Source of the DNA: Lomentospora prolificans
Lineage: Eukaryota; Ascomycota; Sordariomycetes; Microascales; Microascaceae
Direction of reading: 5' to 3'
Assembly (NCBI GenBank): GCA_029532625.1
Contig: JARFXM010000005.1
Location: 1,054,001-1,118,000, forward strand
Length of the DNA stretch: 64,000 nt
The notes beneath the pieces are model-generated. The model made no database searches and was not told the DNA's origin. It worked only from the letters and a program-made list of their open reading frames with translations. Positions 57,598 to 64,000 of this stretch are shown here, one piece after another. The number at the start of each line of letters is the position of its first letter. The stretch's first letter is position 1. The translations under genes were made by a program, and so were the position numbers.

Positions 57598-59929
57598 ATG
57601 ACCGATCTGTCTGTTATCCTTAGTCCGCAACAATACGATGACGGTGGCTTCATTCAGGCCCGGCGGCCCTCTTCAAACATGTCGCTTAGCTCAACCCAAG
57701 GGTCACCCCCTTACCACGGCGGGGATGACTCGCTTTCTCAGCAGCACCAGTACCAACAACCACAACAACAGAAGAGACCTTCGATGGGGACGATAGAAAG
57801 CCAAGATCAAGCATCGGCAGAGTCCAAAAAGAGGGCAAGAGGCCGGCCTCGGGTGGAGCCGAAGGATGACACCGCAGCTGATGTAAGTACCAACAGCCCC
57901 GATGCACGATTCGGCGTGTCTCATGGACTCCTGCCTTTCTCGGTACTTTTTGTTGCGTAAACTTAAAGGTTCTGGAAAGAATCTTATTTCTCTTGTTGAT
58001 TACACGCACGGAAATATCTTGCAACTTGAAACTAACACTCGCATTTAGCGCCGTCGGACGCAGATCCGCCTTGCACAAAGGGCGTATCGCAACCGTAAAG
58101 AGACTGCAATTCAGACTCTTGAGAAAAAGGTCAACGTCCTCCAAGACACAAATGAAGAGATGAGCAAGGCGTTCATGAATCTATATGACACCGCCGTCTC
58201 CCAAGGCCTTCTATCCGCTGCTCCGGAGTTTGGTCGGCAGTTGCAAGCAACGACAGAAAAGTTTGTCGCCCTGGCCAGGAAGATGAGCGACGAGGCCTCC
58301 AGGGATGCCGACCAGGCTCCGGAAAACGAGTCCGACGGCGTGAATACAGGCAGCTCTAGCACTAGCACGCAGAACGCAACGAGGTTTTCTAGCTCCCCAG
58401 AAGCGTCGTGGCCGACTTCGGGACTCATATCTCCCGGAGCACCTGCGGCTACGACGGCTGGGAACGGTGAGGTGACGAGCGCAGACTCGGACAGAAGGGG
58501 GTCAATTTCGAATCGTACCGCCTCGACTCTCGAGGCGCGTCACGAGGCCAGTAGCCAGCGAAACGACCCATCAGTGCCCTTTGGCTACCAATTTCCGAAC
58601 AAGAGCTCGGATGCGCGTAGCATCGTTGAGAGGGTAACCCGACCCTTGTCGGGCAATACCAATTACCCATTCGGTATGTCTCTCAACACTAGCACCTTGG
58701 GAAGTTTCCCAGACACTTCTGTTCCTTTTGCCGTGGCCGCCGCGCCTCTCCCGTCCTTTGTCGTGCCCCCGGTCCCATCGTCGTATTCGTATCTGGAGCG
58801 CACGTTTGGCCGGCGCATGCAGAGGGCGGCTCTCGAGCAGGCTCTCGTGTTGTTAAATATGCCCAGCCCCCCTCCTAACGTCTACGCAGCCGTCTTTGGC
58901 TTTTGTCTGTTGTTTGAATCCCGTGACAAGATTGTGAAGAGAGTAACTGACTGTATCAGTCGGCACAACGGACAAACCCTCCACAACTGGAAGTTTCCCT
59001 TCTTCCATCTTGGTGGCTCCGGGTCGTTCTTCAACCTCATGAATCACGCTACTGACTATAGTGATATACCTACCCCTGACTCAAGCTCCAGCAACGGCGA
59101 AAGCGCCGCCACTTGTACTTCTAAGCGGGCCCCGGTGGGAAACCAGGGCACCCAAGGGCCGCACAAACCCTCCCGCGGTGTCGGCTTTTCAATGGGGCCC
59201 TTCGATCCGGTAGTTGACAACGCCCGAGAAATGCGAATGGATGAGAGGATGCGCATTACCGTACCCGGCTTTCAAGGAGACTTCTTTGATCCCGACGAAA
59301 TCGAATACTTCCTACTGCAACGGGGAGTGGACATACCCCCGGCGTCTGACTTTGTCACCGTTGAAATCGATCCCGATGATTTTACCCTCGAGTCTATCCT
59401 AATCGCAGCAAACGAGATGACGATGGGTTTAAGCTACGATGCTACTGCGGGTATCATGGAAATAGATCCCCGGCCCAATCAGCCACCTGCCACTATCGCC
59501 CCTTCTTTCGAAAACTCTATCCCTACAACCATTTCTGCCTCCAACGCCAGCGTGGCCCTCTCACATTTGGTCGATCCCCGCATCACGGATGACTACTCCA
59601 ACCCTGCTCCCCAGCCTACCACACAGGCTGATTCAAGCTTCGGGAAGACCATTTTCGGCTATGTCCCAGTTCCAGACCCTATCACACACGCCTCAATCCT
59701 TCGACAGGAGAAACCGAAGATTAAACAAAAGTTTTCGGTCAATGTTGAGAAACTCGTGCTTGGTACGTGACTGTCCCCTCTTGTCTCTTCAATCCTGTCT
59801 TGCTAACGCTATTAACACTATCACCACGCAGAACTTGTATACAAATCTGTATGCCTAGGACGTAGTCCTGGTGTTCGACCAAAGGATATCATCGCTGCGT
59901 TTTGGCAAGCTGCGACGCCACTCCTTTGA
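57598..59929 (+). CDS. bZIP transcription factor
   Basis: Nuclear regulator of 698 residues from exons 57598-57882, 58049-59762 and 59832-59929, introns 166 and 69 bp, phases consistent. The first exon encodes a Gln-rich N-terminus ending RARGRPRVEPKDDTAAD. The second starts RRRTQIRLAQRAYRNRKETA, the basic region of the Yap1/Pap1-like group (NxxAQxxYRxRK), followed by a leucine zipper with heptad Leu/Met/Val (LEKKVNVLQDTNEEM). The large C-terminal part has a conserved helical block (RMQRAALEQALVLLNMPSPP) and FPFFHLGGSGSFFNLMNH, found in other fungal members. The last exon, LVYKSVCLGRSPGVRPKDII, restores the conserved C-terminus. Cysteine-rich domains of Yap1 itself are not evident, so it is a different family member. 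Its targets are unknown. Confidence 0.88.
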
Positions 59930-60496
59930 ATACCCCCTCACCTCTTCCAGATTTTCTTTTCTTTTCCTTCTCGTTTTTGTCCCATCCCTTTTTTTTTCCT
60001 TTTTCTTTCTTCCAGTTTGGAGTTTGGGTGCTGTCGGTAAAACCCTGCTATGGAAATGCTGGGCAGAATATGCCGTCCATAGTGGCGGTTCCGGATAATG
60101 TTGAGACGGTGTTAAGGACGCATGAGCCATTTGATTTCTGTTATTTACCTTTACGATGTACACGATGGCGGTCGGGTGTATGGTGTATATGGTGTATATG
60201 GTGCACCGCGCCTGTATGATATTGACAACTGGCACCAATTCTTGTGTCGTCGTTGCGTCCGTCCGAATTTGGACATAATTTTTTTTCAATACATGTTGGA
60301 ACAATTATCGAGGAGTTGGCAACGTGTGGAGATTCGTATAAACATTCGTCTGAAGAATGTACAAAGAAGATTAAGCCATCACATCATCTAAAACTACAAC
60401 CTCGTTTTGTATCCCTCTCTCTATATACACCGGTAGAGTTCTGCTCTTCCCCTACTTTTCCTTCTTTCCTGCAAGACGTACCAGAGGTATTCTGGC
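59930..60496. other. Convergent 3' region of bZIP and GH7 genes
   Basis: A 567-bp stretch starting with T- and C-rich sequence (59950-60015, several T/C runs), presumably 3' UTR of both genes. A short GTGTATATGGTGTATATGGT direct repeat lies near 60180. Confidence 0.5.
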
Positions 60497-61908
60497 TTAG
60501 AAGGAGCGCTTGGCCTTCTTCTTGCACTCGGGCTTGAAGGTAGAGCCGATCTCACCCCACTTGATGTTGGAGAAGATGACGGTGGGGTCAGCTTCAACGT
60601 TGAGGATGTTCTTGGGGTCGCCCTCGCCCTCCTTGCAAGGGCCGGCCTCCTCGGAGTCGAGCCAGGTCATGTGGCCGCCCTCGTCCCACCAGATGGACAT
60701 GCAGAGGACCATGCCACGAGTCATGGCGTCGCCCATGCCGGCGAGAGCTCCGAGGTCCATGAAGCGCTCGGAGCCGGTAGCCTCGCAGAACTCGTCGGTC
60801 ATGTAGTTGTAGGTGGGGAGGCCCTCGACGTTGATGGCGGCGTTCTTGATGACCTTGCCGTCCTGGATGTAGAGGCGGTGGATCTCCTTGAGCTTGCCCT
60901 CATCGTCGGCGGGGAACTGGGTGACGACGGTGAAGGGGCGGGAGGTATCGACGGTGAGCTCGGGGCCGTAGTACTCGAACTGGTCGACGCGATAGGGGTT
61001 GTAGCCGCAGCCGTTCTTGTCGCAGATGCCGTCAAAGGCGCACTCGTCGCCCGTGCACTCGTAGAGGCCGGTGACGTTGCAGGGGTGGGGGGCGAGGTGG
61101 GTTGAGCGGGAGTTGGCTTCCCAGATGTCGAGCTCGTTGCAGCAGGAGCCCTTGGCGTCGATGTTGCCCTGTGGATTTTTGTACGTGTTAGTCGCCCTTT
61201 TGTTTTCTTGCCCTCTTCTTCTTCTTCTTTTTTTTCCCTCCCTTTTTTTATCACTTTTTTTTTCTTTTTTTTTTCTGGACGGGAGAAAAAGCTGTGGGGT
61301 TTACTTACGACACCGTTGATGAAGGGCGTGGTGTAGCACTGAGCATCACAGTAACCCGTACCATAGGCAGCACCACCAGTATTCAACTCGCTCTTGCCAC
61401 CATCCGCCGCCATCTCCGACATGTACAAAGCACCATTCATGCCACAAGGCAGCTTTGACGCATCGACGTCGAAAGTGAACTCATAGCCGGTAAGCTTAAT
61501 CATCTCGTACTCGTCCTCGGCCTCATTGAGCAGGTAAACGCGGGGGCTAGAAACGGAGCCGTCCTCGCGGAGGTGCTTGAGGGTGAGGGAGCCTCCGTCG
61601 GTAAAGACGCCGTAGCCCTCGTAGTCGGAGACGCCCTCCATGATGCAGTTCTCCTGGCAGGTCTCGACGTCGGGGCAGACGGTGGCGTTGGGACCGCTGC
61701 CCCAGTTGCCGCAGCCGAGGGAAGGGTCGTCCTTTTGGTGGACCCAGTGGGAGAGGGCGTCGATGACGAGGGCGGTGTCCTGGGCGACGCAGCCGTCGTC
61801 GAGGGTGCACTTCCAGGTGGTGAGCTTGGGGTGGACCTCGGGGGCTTCGCCGACGGACTGGGCGGCGGCGAGGCCGGCCAAGAGGGTGGAGGTGAGGAGG
61901 AAGGCCAT
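60497..61908 (-). CDS. Secreted GH7 cellulase, endoglucanase type
   Basis: Glycoside hydrolase family 7 protein of 423 residues from exons 61908-61309 and 61168-60497, intron 140 bp. GH7 enzymes cut beta-1,4-glucan with retention. The signal peptide is MAFLLTSTLLAGLAAAQS, so the ATG at 61908 is preferred over upstream non-ATG starts. The catalytic block NELDIWEANSRSTHLAPHPC holds Glu-212 (nucleophile), Asp-214 and Glu-217 (acid/base). ELDIWEAN rather than EMDIWEAN, and a short loop set, favour an endoglucanase (Cel7B-like) over a cellobiohydrolase. Many Cys support disulfides. It ends KPECKKKAKRSF without a linker or cellulose-binding module. The basic tail is unusual for secreted GH7 but may be trimmed. 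Confidence 0.9.
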
Positions 61909-64000
61909 TGTTACGGGGACTCTTTTTGGACGGTAAGGAGTGGACGGGGTGTGGTCAGGCAAACGAGTGGACCTAGGGAAGGGAAGAAGAGAACGAAGGG
62001 GAAAGAGGAGCCCTTTTAAATTCGCTCCCTGTCAAAGCTGGCTATACATATCGCATCGTATCCCCATTACCATCAACCGTTTTGGGAAGACCGCGAGAAC
62101 GGGCAGGATGGGCCAGGGGAATATTACTCTGCAAGGTCGCACTCTCTTCCACAGCGTCACATATACAACGTCACTAAGCTTGAAAAAGATGGTTCCTACT
62201 CAGAAGAACGGGGAACGAGGACGACGATGGGGACTCCCCGCCCGGAAAGAAAGGAATTGCAGCTCACGAATTCACCCCATTCGTCCATGGGGGGGAGGGT
62301 TTAAAGCACAAAGAGGGCAAGAAAACCAAAATGGCGAACCAAGATGCGCGTGTAATTTACTTTCCGTGCCCCATCTTGCTCTGCCGCGGACCGGATTCCC
62401 CAGTGTGCGAGTAAGTTGGGAAGCCGGGGTGCCTCAAGCTAAGGAATTGATGGCTTGTGATTGAAGGGGAAATTTGGGGCCGGAAGTGGGAAGAAGCTTG
62501 AAGCTTGGCACGCACGCGCGCTGAGAGTGGATAAGGGAACGTTTGAAGAAAGACGCGGTGCGGTCGTGGCACGGAGAGAATAAGGCCGGGGGGGAGAGCA
62601 TCCAAGTTGAGGCGAACTGGGACCTGGCCTAGTTGCCGTCGCTGGGCCTGCCCCGTGCTGTTAGCTGGCCCTTGTCCTGTTGCGTTCGCTGGCTGGCCGG
62701 CGGTTGGGCGGACCTAGAGCCGTCCGCGTGGAGCAAAACGGGCGATGGGTAATAAAGTTAGGCCGAGAGCGCCAGCGCAAAGTCGATTGGTGTAATATCC
62801 ATCGGTCGAGCAGCGCCACCATCCACGATCTAATAGTGTAATATTATAGACTAGTTGTCAAGGGTGTATTCTTATTAGTGGTACTATGGAACGGGCTTCT
62901 GGATTATTATTTCCCCCACTTTCCCGCCCGGACAATCGTGAGATTACTACCAGTACCGGCTGGGGAAGAGGGCGTCTCAGCAGATCCACAGATGAAGGAT
63001 CAATTGATGGAGGGGCGGACTGGACGTGTGTTTTTGGGCCACCCGTCAAAAGAAGAAAAATGGTTCTTATTATCAAGGAATCGCCAGGCTGCTCCAGAAG
63101 GAGTGGGTTACCTTAGCTTCACGATGGCCTCAGACCAACACCGTCGGTAGGCCATGGAATGAAAATCCTTCGTCTACAATACGAGGGAAAGCCGCAAGCA
63201 ATTGCTGGCTTGGGGAAACAGCCAGGCACAGCGCTGCAGGAACTCGGGATGCTTGAGTGCCAGCTGGCGTAGGGTGGTTGCATCCCGAAGCCAAGCCTAC
63301 TACTTCTTCCGAGGACAAGAAATTGCAGAAGCACAAAGATTGGGGATCGTCGTGCCGGAGCTAATAGCGCTGGTAGTAAACCAGCGTTGTGCTTTATAAT
63401 TTGGGGACGATGGATTACTATTCCTCCACGGCGCGACCGGGAAGTTCGCCCTTTCAAGTGCTCGGGTTCGGATCAGACAACCGAGCGCAGGTAGGCAAGC
63501 GGGGTCGACACAGCGTAACCGAACCGAAAGGGCGGAGTTGATGTCGAAGTTGTGTTTCTGTTGGTGGGATTGACGAGCGTCGTCTGGCTGGGCCAGTGAC
63601 TCCAGGAATCGCTGGCCAGCAGGAGGAGGATTTACTTGTATGACGCCATGAAGGAGAACCCTTGGATCTATTGATGTGGGGCGAAAGAAGGTGGGATTTG
63701 GGATCATGGATTCGATTCAAGCAAGTGGACAGACATATATGTCTGCTGGCGGCTCGGCATGAGCAAATTGTATGGAATATGACTGGCATTTCGTGCCGCT
63801 TCTTTCATAGGCGTCTGTCCCTCTGGCTGGATTGGTGCTCTACTATTGAAGACTTGACCACTCGTCAGAAGCGCCAGCTGGGTTGTGTGGTATTAATTCC
63901 GCCAGCGTGTCGGATAGGAGGGGATGGGGGAAGCCAGCGGACGACGATATTAGCAGCTGGCGGTCTCGGCTCGGCATAATAGCCATAATTTGGGATTGAT
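61909..64000. other. Upstream region of the GH7 gene; no further gene seen
   Basis: 2.1 kb to the right edge. The first 700 bp should hold the cellulase promoter. Open frames of 60-175 codons (e.g. 61940-62464 on +) match nothing I know. A GGCT-rich stretch near 62640-62710 contains several GGCTGG copies, which loosely fit the GGCTRR core of XlnR/XYR1 sites, but such hits are expected by chance. Confidence 0.45.
62013..62022 (-). promoter_or_regulatory. TATA-like element of the GH7 gene
   Basis: Read on the minus strand the sequence is AATTTAAAAG, about 105 bp before the start codon at 61908 and followed by a C/T-rich tract. Position and sequence suit a TATA box of a strongly regulated secreted-enzyme gene. 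There is no direct proof. Confidence 0.4.

Noticed and set aside
61573..62019. 148-codon Gly/Val-rich plus-strand frame
   Set aside because: Antisense shadow of the GC-rich GH7 first exon.

Overview
The window is nuclear DNA from a filamentous ascomycete (Pezizomycotina; Sordariomycetes is my best guess, by inference). The evidence is short spliceosomal introns of about 60-170 bp with GT..AG ends and CTAAC-like branch sites, a VIVID/ENVOY-type LOV gene, a GH7 cellulase, a DUF3433 membrane protein, and a SesA-NACHT-ankyrin NLR. I joined exons by reading frame, splice signals and family alignment from memory. No search or transcript data was available.

Layout. Bases 1-433 hold the 5' end of a mitochondrial iron-dependent alcohol dehydrogenase / hydroxyacid-oxoacid transhydrogenase, running off the left edge. 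Bases 434-9184 contain no gene I can recognise. From 9185 to 28264 comes a compact housekeeping block: an STK32/YANK-type kinase, a HUL4-type AZUL+HECT ubiquitin ligase, the 60S-maturation zinc-finger factor REI1, the riboflavin enzyme RIB3, the ubiquinone methyltransferase COQ3, a membrane-anchored protein of unknown function, and the SMC5/6 SUMO ligase NSE2.

From about 28.8 to 47.6 kb the character changes to an accessory island. It holds Tc1/mariner-type transposase fragments, a dispersed repeat present twice, one intact 1251-residue NLR with 13 near-identical ankyrin repeats, a 1.35-kb minisatellite whose variants are mostly C:G-to-T:A transitions, and a row of broken genes (a protein kinase, an APH-type phosphotransferase, a conserved fungal hypothetical, an NLR fragment). 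Frameshifts and stops are frequent here and absent from the flanking core genes.

From 47.7 kb single-copy genes resume: a VIVID-like LOV photoreceptor, tRNA-Glu(UUC), a DUF3433 multi-pass protein with a Ser/Thr-rich ectodomain, a LYR-motif mitochondrial protein, a bZIP transcription factor and a secreted GH7 endoglucanase-type enzyme. The last 2 kb shows no gene I can support.

The two observations I rate highest are the LOV protein, which keeps the rest of the flavin-pocket signature but has proline in place of the photoactive cysteine, and the NLR, whose ankyrin array looks like a recently homogenised, module-shuffled recognition surface sitting inside a decaying, transposon-marked island.
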